Made by a program: the position numbers and the translations under genes. Shown one piece after another: positions 37,105 through 46,929 of a stretch of 64,000 bases of DNA. The DNA is from Pannonibacter indicus (GTDB lineage Bacteria; Pseudomonadota; Alphaproteobacteria; Rhizobiales; Stappiaceae): positions 152,091 to 216,090 of the forward strand of contig NZ_LIPT01000005.1 in assembly GCF_001418225.1 (NCBI RefSeq). The letters are read 5' to 3'. The stretch's first letter is position 1. Each line of letters starts with the position of its first letter. The notes under the pieces were generated by a model that saw only the letters and a program-made list of their open reading frames with translations, made no database searches and had not been told where the DNA came from.

Positions 37105-39096
37105 CTACTCCGCTGCCACGGTTTGCGGCTTGCCTGCCTTCGCCTTGGCCGGCTTGGGCGCACCGACCCGCAGGCGCCGGTCAGTCAGGGATACGGCTCC
37201 ACCCAGCGACATCACCAGCGTGCCAAGCCAGATCAGGGTGATCAGCGGCTTGTGATAGGCGCGCAGGTCCACACTGCCGTCCGCGTGGCTTTCGCCCAGA
37301 GAGATGTAGAGCTGCGAGAAACCGAAAGTGGCAATCGCCGCCTCGGTCGTCGGCATGCCCCGCGCCGTATAGACCCGCTTCGAGGGATCCAGCTTTGCGA
37401 CTTCGCTTCCGCCCGAGCGCACGGTAAAATGCCCCACCTGCGCCGTGAAGTTCGGCCCCTGCTGGGGCGCGACACCGTCAAACGTGAACTGATAGCCGGA
37501 TACGTCAAACGTGTCGCCCGGCTTGGCGTTGCGCACCACCTCTATCTGGAAAGCAGAAGCCACCACGATGCCCAGAACGGTCATGCCAAGGCCAAAGTGC
37601 CCCAGCACCGTTCCCCAGGCCGAACGCGGCAGACCAAACAGGCGCGGCAGACCACGCGCAAGGCCGACTTCGAGAAGCCTGCTGCGGGAGATGACTTCCG
37701 CAATCGAGCCCGCCATCACCCAGACTGCGAGGCCAACACCCAGCGGCGCCAGAACACGGTCCATGCCCCAAAGCCAGAAGACAAAGAGCGTAGCCAAAAG
37801 TGTCAGGCCAAACACTGCATAGAGCCTTTCACAGGCTGCCAGCAGATCGCCGCGCTTCCAGGCCAGCAGAGGACCAAAAGGAACCGCAATCAGCAGCGGA
37901 ATCATCAATGGGCCGAAAGTCAGGTTGAAGAACGGTGCCCCTACGGAAATTTTCCCCCCAGTCAGCGTCTCGAGCGCCAGCGGATAGAGCGTGCCCACAA
38001 ACACCGCCGCGCAGGCCGCCGTCAGGAACAGATTGTTCAGGACCAGCGAACCTTCACGGCTGATCGGCGAGAAGATCCCCCCCTGCTTCAGCATCGGCGC
38101 ACGCCAGGCGTAGAGCGCCAGCGAGCCGCCAATGAAGACGCAAAGAATCCCCAGAATGAACACACCGCGTGCCGGATCGACTGCAAAGGCATGCACGCTG
38201 GTCAGAACGCCCGAGCGGACGAGGAATGTTCCAAGCAGCGACAGGGAAAAGGTGAAGATGGCGAGCAGAACCGTCCAGACCTTCAGTGCCTCACGCTTTT
38301 CCATGACGATGGCCGAATGCAGCAGTGCTGTGCCAGCCAGCCAGGGCATGAAGGAGGCATTCTCCACCGGGTCCCAGAACCACCAGCCGCCCCAGCCGAG
38401 CTCATAATAGGCCCAGTAGGAGCCCATGGAGATGCCGAGCGTCAGGAAAAGCCACGCCAGCAGCGTCCAGGGCCGCACCCAGCGCGCCCAGGCCGCATCA
38501 ATCCGCCCGAGAATCAGCGCAGCGACCGCAAAGGCGAAAGTGATCGAGAAGCCGACATAACCCAGATAGAGCAACGGCGGATGGATCGCGAGGCCAATGT
38601 CCTGCAGAATCGGGTTGAGGTCATTGCCCTCGAAAGGCGCCTCGGCAATCCGCTGAAACGGGTTCGACGTGACGAGAATGAACAGAAGGAAGGCCGATGC
38701 CACCCACGACTGGACGGCAAGAACGGTTGCACGCAGCGGCGCGGGCACGTTGCTGCTGAACAGGCCCACCAAGGCCCCAAAGAGCACCAGAATAAGCACC
38801 CACAACAGCATGGAGCCTTCGTGATTGCCCCAGACGCCGGAGATCTTGAAGATCAGCGGCTTGGCCGAATGGGAGTTCTCCCAGACATTCAGGACGGAAA
38901 AATCGGAACTCAGATAGGCCCAGGTCAGCGATGCAAAGGAAATCGCGACCAGCACAAAGATCAGATTGGCGGCAGGCGCCGCAACGGACATCAGGCGCAG
39001 ATCGCCGGTCTTGGCGCCCCACACGGGCACCACCGACTGCACCAGCGACATGACAAGCGCCAGTACAAGGGCGAAATGGCCGGCCTCAACGATCAT
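37105..39096 (-). CDS. ccmF: Cytochrome c haem lyase subunit CcmF (CycK)
   Basis: 663 residues and about 14-15 membrane helices, normal for CcmF. The tryptophan-rich haem-handling motif is [19 protein letters not shown] (near residue 230), with conserved histidines in [10 protein letters not shown] and elsewhere. Works with CcmH/CcmI to attach haem from CcmE to apocytochromes c at the periplasmic face. Starts at ATG 39096; 48 bases after ccmE. Confidence 0.95.
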   Translation of the reverse strand: MIVEAGHFALVLALVMSLVQSVVPVWGAKTGDLRLMSVAAPAANLIFVLVAISFASLTWAYLSSDFSVLNVWENSHSAKPLIFKISGVWGNHEGSMLLWVLILVLFGALVGLFSSNVPAPLRATVLAVQSWVASAFLLFILVTSNPFQRIAEAPFEGNDLNPILQDIGLAIHPPLLYLGYVGFSITFAFAVAALILGRIDAAWARWVRPWTLLAWLFLTLGISMGSYWAYYELGWGGWWFWDPVENASFMPWLAGTALLHSAIVMEKREALKVWTVLLAIFTFSLSLLGTFLVRSGVLTSVHAFAVDPARGVFILGILCVFIGGSLALYAWRAPMLKQGGIFSPISREGSLVLNNLFLTAACAAVFVGTLYPLALETLTGGKISVGAPFFNLTFGPLMIPLLIAVPFGPLLAWKRGDLLAACERLYAVFGLTLLATLFVFWLWGMDRVLAPLGVGLAVWVMAGSIAEVISRSRLLEVGLARGLPRLFGLPRSAWGTVLGHFGLGMTVLGIVVASAFQIEVVRNAKPGDTFDVSGYQFTFDGVAPQQGPNFTAQVGHFTVRSGGSEVAKLDPSKRVYTARGMPTTEAAIATFGFSQLYISLGESHADGSVDLRAYHKPLITLIWLGTLVMSLGGAVSLTDRRLRVGAPKPAKAKAGKPQTVAAE

Positions 39097-39144
39097 GCGT
39101 CCCGTTCTCCCTCACGCCAGTCCGGCTCCCCGGCACGGACGGCA

Positions 39145-39597
39145 TCAATTGCTTTGGTGATCCTCACCGCCCTTCCAGACGCCCTGTTCCTTCAGGGCAT
39201 CGGCGACTTCTTTCGGTACATAATTCTCATCGTGCTTGGCCAGCACGTTGTCAGCCTTGAACACCCCGTCGGGTCCGATCATGCCCTCTGTCACGACGCC
39301 CTGCCCTTCGCGGAACAGGTCGGGCAATATGCCCTTATAGGTCACCTGCACGGTGTTCGCAGTGTCAGTCACACGGAACAGAACTTCCGCGTTGGCACGC
39401 CGCTCGACCGAGCCGTTTTCAACAAGCCCGCCCAGACGGATTCGCTGGCCCGGCGCAATCTGCTTCGTGACCACATCGGTCGGTGTCTGGAAGAAGACAA
39501 TCTGGTCGCTCAGCGCATAAAGGATCAGGCCGGCAGCAGCGGCAAGCACGGCTCCGGCTCCTCCGATCAGCGTAAGGCGGCGCTGTTTTCTGGTCAT
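39145..39597 (-). CDS. ccmE: Haem chaperone CcmE (CycJ)
   Basis: 150 residues. One N-terminal membrane helix (about 8-29) and a periplasmic OB-fold. The covalent haem-binding histidine is H122 in [10 protein letters not shown], with tyrosine Y126 as expected. Carries haem from CcmC to CcmF. Between ccmI and ccmF in the operon. Confidence 0.96.
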   Translation of the reverse strand: MTRKQRRLTLIGGAGAVLAAAAGLILYALSDQIVFFQTPTDVVTKQIAPGQRIRLGGLVENGSVERRANAEVLFRVTDTANTVQVTYKGILPDLFREGQGVVTEGMIGPDGVFKADNVLAKHDENYVPKEVADALKEQGVWKGGEDHQSN

Positions 39598-39638
39598 TCC
39601 CCGCTCCGCTCCCTCACGGTTCCAGCTATTTCAGGTCC

Positions 39639-40784
39639 TCAGGATCCGAGCCCGAGTTCCTTTTCCAGGCCTTTCAGGCGGGCCAGTGCGTCCTGATCCT
39701 GCGCCATCGCCTCGCGTGCCTTGCGGAGGCTGTCCCTCGCTGCGCCACGCGCCCCGAGAACGATTTGGGAGCGCACGAGCCGTTCCCATTCATCAATCGA
39801 GCCACCACCCGCATCTAACCTCTGCTGAAGGCCGTCCACCATGCTCTGGATCATGGACAGACGATCTTCTGCAGCCATTTCGCTGGCGGCCTCTATGTCT
39901 TCTGCCGCCGGGTCTGGCAATGCAGCAGACGGGACGCGCCCCTCGACAACTGCCAGCTCCTGCCGGGCGACAGGCACCCAGGGCTCATTGCCATCAGCAC
40001 TTGCCAGCAGTTGCTTCCATGCCCTGATGGCTTCGTCCCGTTTGCCGTCCTGCCCCAATGCCAAGGCCAGAAAAAACCGGGGCTTCACAGCATCAGGCGA
40101 TAGAGCGGCCGCCCGCTCGAAAGCCATCTTGGCATCCGCTGTCACCACACCGCGGGCGGCAACGGTCAGCGCTTCACCCAATCCCGATTCCAGATCCTCT
40201 CGGCTGCCGTTCAGGCGGATGGCGTTGCTGTAGGCTCTTGCAGATTCTTCAGGGCGCCCCATCGACAGATAGACGGGTGCAAGAACTTCCCAGCCGCGTC
40301 CATCGGCCGGGTTCTGGGCGAGGTGCTGCTCGACGCGGGCAATCAATTGGCTCACCGGCAACGTCTCAGCCGGCACATCAAGCCGCGCCTGCAGCGGCTG
40401 GTCCGGGTAAGCTGGAGAACCGATGGCCAGGTAAACAGCGACAGTGGCCAGAGGCACCGCAACCAGCGCCAGCATCAAGACTGCCGTGTGCCGGGCCCCG
40501 CCGCTGCCGGACCCAGCCAGCGGCCCGCCGGCCTCTTCCGTTGCGCCCTTGCGCAGAGCCAGAAGACGCCGGGCAATTTCGGTGCGCGCCGCCTTGGCCG
40601 CGGTCTCGTCAATGACGCCCCGGGCAAGATCCTTCTCCAGCTCGTCGAGCTGCGCCTTATAGACAGCTTCGCCCGCAGACGCTTCGCCGTATTTGGAAAA
40701 CGTGGCGGGCCCGCGCCGCAGGGGCACGAGAATGGTCAGCGCAGCCAGGGCGGTCAGAACGGCAAAAAAGATCCACAGTGTCAT
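39639..40784 (-). CDS. ccmI: Cytochrome c maturation protein CcmI (CycH)
   Basis: 381 residues. Two membrane helices (about 2-22 and 95-115) around a cytoplasmic loop with the pattern VYKAQLDELEKDLARGVIDE, then a periplasmic TPR domain that presents apocytochromes to the CcmFH lyase. First gene of the operon. The ATG at 40784 (MTLWIFFAVLTAL) starts in the first helix; a longer open frame to 40871 lacks support. Confidence 0.93.
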   Translation of the reverse strand: MTLWIFFAVLTALAALTILVPLRRGPATFSKYGEASAGEAVYKAQLDELEKDLARGVIDETAAKAARTEIARRLLALRKGATEEAGGPLAGSGSGGARHTAVLMLALVAVPLATVAVYLAIGSPAYPDQPLQARLDVPAETLPVSQLIARVEQHLAQNPADGRGWEVLAPVYLSMGRPEESARAYSNAIRLNGSREDLESGLGEALTVAARGVVTADAKMAFERAAALSPDAVKPRFFLALALGQDGKRDEAIRAWKQLLASADGNEPWVPVARQELAVVEGRVPSAALPDPAAEDIEAASEMAAEDRLSMIQSMVDGLQQRLDAGGGSIDEWERLVRSQIVLGARGAARDSLRKAREAMAQDQDALARLKGLEKELGLGS

Positions 40785-40887
40785 GCGGTCATATAGATCG
40801 AGACACACCCCGTCTGGCAACAAAAGAGTGTGTGACCTTGGGTCGCGGTGAAAACACGGATCTGGAAACACGGAAAGACCGGCGCCC

Positions 40888-42318
40888 TCAGGCTGCTGCG
40901 GCCATCGCGCTTTGCCGGCTTCGCCTCAGATGAGCGGCATATTCCTGCCCGAAACAGATTTCACTCAGCAGAATGGCTGCCTCGGTGGCAGAAGCAACAG
41001 CCTCTTTCTGGGCTCCTTTCGCCTTTCCCAGATCGGAAATCAGGGAGCGCGAGATAATCTCCAGCGTCTGCTCGACCGACTGGCGTGCCCGCTTTCCAGC
41101 TTCGTTCACGGCCAGGACCTCGGCAGCGCTGCGGCTCAGGTCCAGCACACGGAGCGCGCGAACGGCCGCATCAAGGGCCGCCTCATCCGGCCGATTCTCA
41201 CCAGGCTCTCCGGCCTTGGGCACCAGCAAGGCGCGGCGGACAGCGCCCGCAGCCCCGGAAAGCTCATCAGCAACAGCACCCGAAATGCTCCGGCGGGTTT
41301 CGGCGATCCGGCTGCGCCACTGGTCGGCGCCCGTCAGATCCATGTCCAGTTCCACCCCTTTGACCACACAGACATAGGCGGATAGCGCGGCAGCAAAACC
41401 AACGGGGTCGGGGTTGTTCTTGCGGTGCTCATGGGCCAGCAGATGCAGCCGCTCCACCTCCGAGATCACAATCGAGACAAAGGGCGCAAACCGGGTCTTC
41501 GTCAGCCACCTGGCGCCGCGCACCTTCGCCAGCCTCTCCGCAAAGGGGCCCAGCGACCAGGGTGCCTCCGTCCGGTCCAGCATAGCTGCCGCGATCACCG
41601 GCACATCTTCGGGATGACGCGCCGCATAGGCGGAAACCAGATCAAGGATATCCCCATCCTGTTTCAACGCCCGCTCGCTCAGCGTGTCTGGAATGCGCCG
41701 GAGGAACGCTCTCAGCCAGGGCTCCGCCTTGAACACCTTGGCCACATCGGCAAGATCCTGCAGCGCACGTTCACCGCCCAGCATCATCTTCAGCCGGCGC
41801 TGCTCGCGTTCAGATGCGGCACAGGCCTCCAGAATGCCCGTCAACGCCTCTCCCGCCTTCTTGCGCAAAACCGCAGCCACACGGTGAACCCGCTCGTCAT
41901 CATCCGGACGCTTTTCCAGAAACTCGACCGCCCGGGAAATCTCGTCCGCCAGGACATCACGCTCCATCCAGCTCCAGAATTCACTCAGATAAGGCCGGTA
42001 AATCCGGCCTTCCTGCTTGTGGGGAAGCTGTTCATTTATGGCAAAGGCATCGAGCGGCGCGAAAAAGCTCCGCTCCAGCTTCTGGCGCCCGTCGCGGCCG
42101 GCATGCCGCCGGGTTGGAATTGCATTCTCAGGCTCTTCGCCGGAGGTCTGCCCAGACAACAGAGCCAGCGCGGCAGCCAGAATAAGCTCTGCATGTGGCT
42201 CGTTCTGTCCAAGTGCATGTGTCCTCTCCAGGCTTCTGGCCAGCATGGAGACAGCGCCCGGAGAGAGCTCTCCGAGATAGGACTGTATCTTCCTTTTCAG
42301 AAGATCCTGATCGGTCAT
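40888..42318 (-). CDS. Conserved hypothetical helical protein
   Basis: 476 residues, soluble, rich in alanine, leucine and charged residues, almost all helical with no membrane segment and no enzyme motif I can recognise. The style is like the DUF2336 protein at 35.5 kb but I cannot align the two with confidence. It lies upstream of ccmI in the same direction with 100 bases between them, so read-through into ccm is possible. Start: ATG at 42318, or TTG at 42339; neither has a good ribosome-binding site. Inverted repeats GATCAACC (42334) and GGTTGATC (42397) flank the start region. Confidence 0.7.
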   Translation of the reverse strand: MTDQDLLKRKIQSYLGELSPGAVSMLARSLERTHALGQNEPHAELILAAALALLSGQTSGEEPENAIPTRRHAGRDGRQKLERSFFAPLDAFAINEQLPHKQEGRIYRPYLSEFWSWMERDVLADEISRAVEFLEKRPDDDERVHRVAAVLRKKAGEALTGILEACAASEREQRRLKMMLGGERALQDLADVAKVFKAEPWLRAFLRRIPDTLSERALKQDGDILDLVSAYAARHPEDVPVIAAAMLDRTEAPWSLGPFAERLAKVRGARWLTKTRFAPFVSIVISEVERLHLLAHEHRKNNPDPVGFAAALSAYVCVVKGVELDMDLTGADQWRSRIAETRRSISGAVADELSGAAGAVRRALLVPKAGEPGENRPDEAALDAAVRALRVLDLSRSAAEVLAVNEAGKRARQSVEQTLEIISRSLISDLGKAKGAQKEAVASATEAAILLSEICFGQEYAAHLRRSRQSAMAAAA

Positions 42319-42449
42319 GATACGCAGAACTTTGATCAACCGGATATGACTGGCGGGAAGCCTAGCACTTCAGGGCTTAAGTGTTCCTTTCCGATTGGTT
42401 GATCTGAACGTTAAAATCCTGCACGTCCTCCAGATCACGGCGTTGCTTA

Positions 42450-42481
42450 CAAAAACAGAAAACCCGCCGGGAACCGGCGGG
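42450..42481 (-). terminator. Intrinsic terminator of the lipoprotein gene
   Basis: CCCGCCGG (42463-42470) pairs with CCGGCGGG (42474-42481) with a three-base loop; on the reverse strand it is followed by TTTTCTGTTTTTG. About 40 bases past the lipoprotein stop. Confidence 0.88.
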
Positions 42482-42520
42482 CCGCAAGTCGGAACGGGAT
42501 ATACAAAGATTCGATGCGGC

Positions 42521-42976
42521 TCAACCGATCGGACGCCACAGCCCCTTTTCGTCGGTGCAGGCCGTTGCGCGGGCCACCACAGGCACAGGATTGTCCTTGG
42601 ACGTCACCTGATGGGTAAACTCCCGGCACTCGGTGTTGTTGACCTGATATTTGGGGCCGGGACGCACTTCACCCTGACGTCCGGTGCGGGGGTTATCCCA
42701 GCGCACGGCACCACCAGCGCCCGGCGTAGCCAGCGCCTGCTTCTGCGCTTCTGCTGCCACGCGCCGGTCACTCGATTCAAGCACGAGGCCCGGGGTGCCT
42801 TCCAGCAGCTTGTTGATAGCTGCATTGGCTTCTGCCTCAGCAATCGATTTCTCGGAGCGCCCGAATGCCGATCCCCACAGATCCGCACCGCCGGTGCTGC
42901 TGTCACTGCCGAGCGAGCCGCAAGCCGACAGGCCTGCGGACAAGAGCACAATCAACCCAATTTTGCTCAACCGCAT
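42521..42976 (-). CDS. Outer-membrane lipoprotein, surface-antigen-like
   Basis: 151 residues. Lipoprotein signal peptide with lipobox LSAC, so the mature chain begins at a lipidated cysteine near residue 19. The C-terminal half (RWDNPRTGRQGEVRPGPKYQVNNTECREFTHQV) matches the 17-kDa surface antigen-type family seen in alphaproteobacteria, whose role is structural or unknown. The ATG at 42976 follows GGAGTGCGAG. Single gene with its own terminator. Confidence 0.78.
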   Translation of the reverse strand: MRLSKIGLIVLLSAGLSACGSLGSDSSTGGADLWGSAFGRSEKSIAEAEANAAINKLLEGTPGLVLESSDRRVAAEAQKQALATPGAGGAVRWDNPRTGRQGEVRPGPKYQVNNTECREFTHQVTSKDNPVPVVARATACTDEKGLWRPIG

Positions 42977-43279
42977 CTCGCACTCCATCAACCGGCCGCC
43001 AAGGACCGGTTCGCGCGTTCTCAAACGCGACAACGCAAGAATGGTAACAAGGTTCCCATATTGCGCCCGTTATCCTTAAAATTTCCCAAATTTATGGCCG
43101 AATCACGCCATCTTGATGAAACATTAGGGATGTTGCAGCGCACTCTTAGTGATGTAGGTCACAAGGTGGCGGACGTCCAGTAAAGCTGCATTACCCAACC
43201 TTACAGGGTCCCTCCTACAAACCCGTGCTGCGCATGGGCTGTGTCACGGTGTGGTGCGTCAGCACCGAAAGACCTGGCA

Positions 43280-44680
43280 TCAGACCGCAGGCAGCAGCAG
43301 GCGTGCTTTCAGTCCGCCAAGTTCCGAAGACGACAGCTCGAAACTGCCGCCGTAAAGCCCGGCAAGATCTGCAACGATCGACAGCCCGAGCCCCGTGCCG
43401 GGCACGCTTTCGTCCAGCCGCTTGCCGCGTTTCACGGCTTCCTTGCGCTGCTCCTCCGTCAGGCCGGGCCCGTCATCCTCGACGATGATTTCGATAAATT
43501 GACGGCCCGGGGCTCCGGTGTCTGTCAGCCGCGATGTCAGCCGCACCTCGTACCTTGCCCACTTACAGGCATTGTCCAACAGGTTCCCGGCCATTTCCTC
43601 AAGGTCCTGCTGCTCGCCCCGGAAGCGCATCCCCTCGGCGCAATCGGCGGAGATATCCAGCCCCTTGGCATCATGGATGCGTTCCATCACGCGGGCCAGC
43701 TTCGTCAGAACCGGTTCAGCCGGAGTTGCGACGCCAATCACCCGCCGCTGGGCAGCCATCCGCGCCCGCTCAAGATGATGGTCAACCTGCGTACGCATGA
43801 TGCCGGCCTGTTCGGCCATCTTTTCCGCAAATGGCCCGCCCTGTGCTCTGGCTTCATTGGAAATCACGCTCAGCGGCGTCTTCAGGGCATGGGCCAGATT
43901 GCCCACATGCGTGCGGGCGCGCTCCACCACTTCCCGGTTCGAGGCAATCAGCGCATTCAGCTCCACGGCAAGCGGCGCGAGTTCCGAGGGCAGATCCTCC
44001 TCCACCCGTTCGGCGTCGCCCTGACGGACCGCCGCCAGCGATGCCTGCAGGCGCTTCAGCGGCATAAGTCCATAGCGGACCTGAAGAAACACCGCAGCCA
44101 CCAGCCCGAGGCTAAATACGAACAGCGTCAGCGCCACCTGCCCGGCAAAGGCTCTCACATCCTGCCGCAGCCCCGCAGTGCGCCCGGCCACAGCAATGAG
44201 ATAGCTTTTGCCGTCGAAAGAGATGATCCGCTGCGTCACCCGCAATTCGTCGTTGCCGGGGCCCGTCATGGCAGCGCTGCCGCTGCGCTCCCCCTCGCCC
44301 AGCGCGGGAAGGTTCAACGGATCTCCGAGCAGCGAAGGCGAGGCGAACACCCGCTCGCCTCCTCCCAGATCCGTCACCGTCCAGTACCAGCCCGAAAGCG
44401 GCAGGGAGAAGCGCGGTTCTCCCAGATTGTCCGGCCGGTTCAGCGGCTCTCCGGCAGCGGCAGGAGCCATCGCGCCGATGATGCTCTTCTGGTAGACTTC
44501 GAGCTGGCTGTCAAAGCCGCGTTCCACCGCCTCGCGGTAAAGGCCAACCAGAATGCCGCCCGCGATCACAAGCGCTGCCGTCGACCAGAGCGAGGCAGCG
44601 AGCACCAGCCGTGCTGCCAGGGACCTGCGCCGCGGCGGCCTTGCCGCCTCACTCCGCGAAGCCTGATCCGGCCCGCTCAC
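43280..44680 (-). CDS. feuQ: Two-component sensor kinase, FeuQ-like
   Basis: 466 residues. Helices near 23-48 and 178-202 enclose a periplasmic sensor of about 130 residues; HAMP, then HisKA with H264 in NLAHALKTPLSVIS and a C-terminal HATPase_c. The HALKTPL box and small partner gene order (feuN-feuP-feuQ) match the rhizobial FeuPQ system. Start GTG, overlapping the feuP stop. In Sinorhizobium meliloti FeuPQ controls cyclic glucan export and is restrained by periplasmic FeuN; the same wiring is inferred here. Confidence 0.82.
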   Translation of the reverse strand: MSGPDQASRSEAARPPRRRSLAARLVLAASLWSTAALVIAGGILVGLYREAVERGFDSQLEVYQKSIIGAMAPAAAGEPLNRPDNLGEPRFSLPLSGWYWTVTDLGGGERVFASPSLLGDPLNLPALGEGERSGSAAMTGPGNDELRVTQRIISFDGKSYLIAVAGRTAGLRQDVRAFAGQVALTLFVFSLGLVAAVFLQVRYGLMPLKRLQASLAAVRQGDAERVEEDLPSELAPLAVELNALIASNREVVERARTHVGNLAHALKTPLSVISNEARAQGGPFAEKMAEQAGIMRTQVDHHLERARMAAQRRVIGVATPAEPVLTKLARVMERIHDAKGLDISADCAEGMRFRGEQQDLEEMAGNLLDNACKWARYEVRLTSRLTDTGAPGRQFIEIIVEDDGPGLTEEQRKEAVKRGKRLDESVPGTGLGLSIVADLAGLYGGSFELSSSELGGLKARLLLPAV

Positions 44681-45339
44681 ACTGGTTCTCCCATCCGGTA
44701 GCCAAGCCCACGGATGGTTTCGATATAGTCACCGCCCAGCTTCTTGCGCAGGCGTCCGACAAAAACTTCGATCGTATTGGAATCCCGGTCAAAATCCTGA
44801 TCGTAGAGATGCTCCACCAGCTCAGTTCGGGAGATCACCTTGCCCTTGTGGTGCAGCAGGTAGGCCAGAAGGCGGTATTCCAGCGACGTCAGTTTCACCG
44901 GATTGCCGCCCACCGTTACCCGGCTGGTGCGCAAATCGGCGCGCAGGTCACCGCATTCGATTTCATTGGAGGCAAGGCCGGCGGCGCGGCGCACCAGCGC
45001 CCGCACCCGCGCCAGAACCTCTTCCATATGGAATGGCTTGGCCACGTAATCATCTGCGCCCGCATCAATGCCAGCCACCTTGTCAGACCAGCGGTCACGG
45101 GCGGTCAGAATCAGCACAGGCATGGTGCGTTTGTTGCGGCGCCATTTCTCCAGTACCGAGAGACCATCGAGGACTGGAAGACCCAGATCCAGCACCACTG
45201 CGTCATAGGGCTCCGTATCACCGAGATAGTGCCCCTCCTCGCCATCATAGGCACGGTCCACGACATAGCCCGCTTCGGTCAGCGCCTCGGCAAGCTGGCG
45301 GTTCAGGTCCCTGTCATCTTCAACAATGAGGAGGCGCAT
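44677..45339 (-). CDS. feuP: Two-component response regulator, FeuP-like (OmpR family)
   Basis: 220 residues. Receiver domain with E7-D8-D9, phospho-acceptor D51 and DDYVAKPF; C-terminal winged helix (KLTSLEYRLLAYLLHHKGKVISRTELVEHLYDQDFDRDSNTIEVFVGRLRKKLG). The DxDRDSNTIEVF helix is typical of the FeuP/PhoP subgroup. Encoded between the small periplasmic protein and the kinase, in one operon. Confidence 0.88.
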   Translation of the reverse strand: MRLLIVEDDRDLNRQLAEALTEAGYVVDRAYDGEEGHYLGDTEPYDAVVLDLGLPVLDGLSVLEKWRRNKRTMPVLILTARDRWSDKVAGIDAGADDYVAKPFHMEEVLARVRALVRRAAGLASNEIECGDLRADLRTSRVTVGGNPVKLTSLEYRLLAYLLHHKGKVISRTELVEHLYDQDFDRDSNTIEVFVGRLRKKLGGDYIETIRGLGYRMGEPV

Positions 45340-45396
45340 CTGTCTTCCCGGATGGATCTGTCTATCGTCACATTTAGGCGAGTCTTCGCCCTGTGC

Positions 45397-45654
45397 CTAC
45401 CGGCTGGCGTCGACAACGACTGTCGTCACCTGTCCGTTGGCCAGCACGGAGAGACGGTAGACATAGCGCCCGCCCTCGATACACAGCTGCGCTTTGACGA
45501 TTTCGCCGCCCACGGAGCCTGCGACAGCACCCAGCGGCTGCGCCTGCCCGCTTGCCACGGCCTGCTGTGCCTCGCCCTGCGACAGGCAATTGGCGGCGGC
45601 CGGAACAAGTCCGGCAAGAAGAAAGAGAAGGGCGGCGGCAAAAGATCTGGTCAC
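45397..45654 (-). CDS. feuN: Small periplasmic protein, FeuN-like modulator
   Basis: 85 residues. A signal peptide (about 1-22, ending PAAA) precedes a small mature domain of about 63 residues (NCLSQGEAQQAV... LPLGAVAG... VYRLSVLANGQVTTVVVDASR) that looks like a single PepSY-type beta-alpha unit. FeuN of S. meliloti is a similar-sized periplasmic inhibitor of FeuQ encoded beside feuPQ; assignment rests on size, export signal and position rather than alignment. Start is GTG at 45654. Confidence 0.65.
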   Translation of the reverse strand: MTRSFAAALLFLLAGLVPAAANCLSQGEAQQAVASGQAQPLGAVAGSVGGEIVKAQLCIEGGRYVYRLSVLANGQVTTVVVDASR

Positions 45655-45727
45655 GGGACTGTTCCTGCTTCGGTTCGGGCCGGAAGTATCCCTTTTGTAA
45701 CTGCCTCTGCCTGAATGGCAAATGAAC

Positions 45728-45753
45728 GGGGCTGACAGTCTGCCGTCAGCCCC
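45728..45753 (-). terminator. Hairpin at the end of the GTA/lysis transcription unit
   Basis: GGGGCTGAC (45728-45736) pairs with GTCAGCCCC (45745-45753), eight-base loop, 22 bases beyond the holin-like gene. The following GTTCATTTG is only weakly T-rich. It lies between the lysis genes and feuN. Confidence 0.65.
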
Positions 45754-45774
45754 GGGCATCCTTTCAGGCCCCGC

Positions 45775-45975
45775 TTACTTGCGCCAGGCCGCAGGCTCCG
45801 TCGTCACATGCCGCAGGAGGATGTTGATGAGGCCGATCGCCATGACGGCAAACGGCCCCCAGCCGCCCGGTAAAATTTTGCTCCAGTCGATCACCTCCAG
45901 CTGGTCCAGCACTCCGCCACCCAGACTGGCGATACCAACCGCACCATTGAAGGCAAGTGTCTTCCAACCATTCAT
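45775..45975 (-). CDS. Small membrane protein, probable holin
   Basis: 66 residues with two hydrophobic segments (about 7-25 and 44-60) split by a short polar turn (DQLEVIDWSKILPGGWGP) and a basic C-terminus, LLRHVTTEPAAWRK. Small proteins of this kind often accompany endolysin genes in alphaproteobacterial prophages. It follows the GH24 lysozyme by 24 bases and is the last gene of the GTA unit. The ATG at 45975 has GGAAGGA eight bases upstream. Holin function is inferred from size, topology and position. Confidence 0.6.
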   Translation of the reverse strand: MNGWKTLAFNGAVGIASLGGGVLDQLEVIDWSKILPGGWGPFAVMAIGLINILLRHVTTEPAAWRK

Positions 45976-45999
45976 GTGCCAGTCCTTCCGCATCAGGTT

Positions 46000-46884
46000 T
46001 CAGGAAATGAGCTGGCGGGCAAGCAGCCGGATACGGCCCCGGTTTGCCCACACCAGATAGGTCACGAAGGCAAGGCCAGCCAGCGCCAGCCCCCAGCCAA
46101 GGACTTCCGCCCAGGCGTCGCCATTCGAAACGGAAACGCCCGCGCCAGTCGCACCGCAGATGAGTGTTCCGGCCACACCTCTCTGCTTTCCGACGGCACG
46201 CTCCAGTTCGGAGAGGGTTGCCGGGCCCAGCCTGCCGTCGAGCTTCAGCGGCGGGTGCTCGATCTGGAACGCCAGCACGGACGCCCGCGTAAGCGGCCCT
46301 TCGATCCCGTCGGCAGGGCCGGGCTTGAAGCCAAGCCGTGCCAGCATCTGCTGGCCCCGCATCACCTCAGGGTCCGGCTCTGGCAAGGAGTCATGCCCGT
46401 TGAAGCCATAATCGCCGCCCTGAAGAAGCTGGGCTTCTTCGGACCTGCGCCGGACCAGTCCCGGAAGTATCCGCCCTCCGGCCCGGATGCCGGTCATGGC
46501 CAGCAGCCGCGCGGCCTCGGCCACGTTTCCGGCCGCCAGCGCCGCCGCCCAGCGCCAGGAGAGGCACTGTTCCCCGAGATTGTAGACAGCCGAAACAACC
46601 GCATCGAACTGGTTCTGCGGCAGCTTGCCGAAGCGGCGCAGCACCGCAGCGCCATATTCATGATCCGCCAGCGTCTTCAGCACGGTATTGGCATCAGCGC
46701 GGTCGATCATGTCTCCGGCCTTGAGGTCCTTGCGGCCCCGCTTCGCCCACCAGTCACGGAACAGCCGGGAGGCCAGGGTGAAGCCGTAGCCGATCGTCGG
46801 CACCCCAGCCGGATCCATGTAGGCACGCGAGGAAAAGCCCTCGTGCCGGGCAATAAAGGCAAGCCCTTCAGGACTGACATTCAT
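46000..46884 (-). CDS. GH24 phage-type lysozyme with peptidoglycan-binding domain and C-terminal membrane helix
   Basis: 294 residues. The N-terminal GH24 muramidase has the T4-lysozyme triad spacing E15, D24, T30 (RHEGF...DPAGVPTIGYG). A helical PG_binding_1-like module follows (about 175-230, MLARLGFKPGPADGIEGPLTRASVLAFQ). The C-terminus has a membrane helix (about 255-278) and a basic tail. There is no N-terminal signal peptide. It follows the DUF2793 gene by 45 bases in the GTA direction and is followed by a holin-like gene, so it is probably the GTA release endolysin. Start chosen at 46884, eight bases after GGGAG. Confidence 0.85.
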   Translation of the reverse strand: MNVSPEGLAFIARHEGFSSRAYMDPAGVPTIGYGFTLASRLFRDWWAKRGRKDLKAGDMIDRADANTVLKTLADHEYGAAVLRRFGKLPQNQFDAVVSAVYNLGEQCLSWRWAAALAAGNVAEAARLLAMTGIRAGGRILPGLVRRRSEEAQLLQGGDYGFNGHDSLPEPDPEVMRGQQMLARLGFKPGPADGIEGPLTRASVLAFQIEHPPLKLDGRLGPATLSELERAVGKQRGVAGTLICGATGAGVSVSNGDAWAEVLGWGLALAGLAFVTYLVWANRGRIRLLARQLIS

Positions 46885-46929
46885 GATCATCACTCCCTCG
46901 ACAACACTTGAACTCGTGGCCTTGCGCCT

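Noticed and set aside
42395..43183. Forward-strand open frame of 262 codons opposite the lipoprotein gene
   Set aside because: The reverse-strand frame has a lipobox, ribosome-binding site and terminator; this one has no support.
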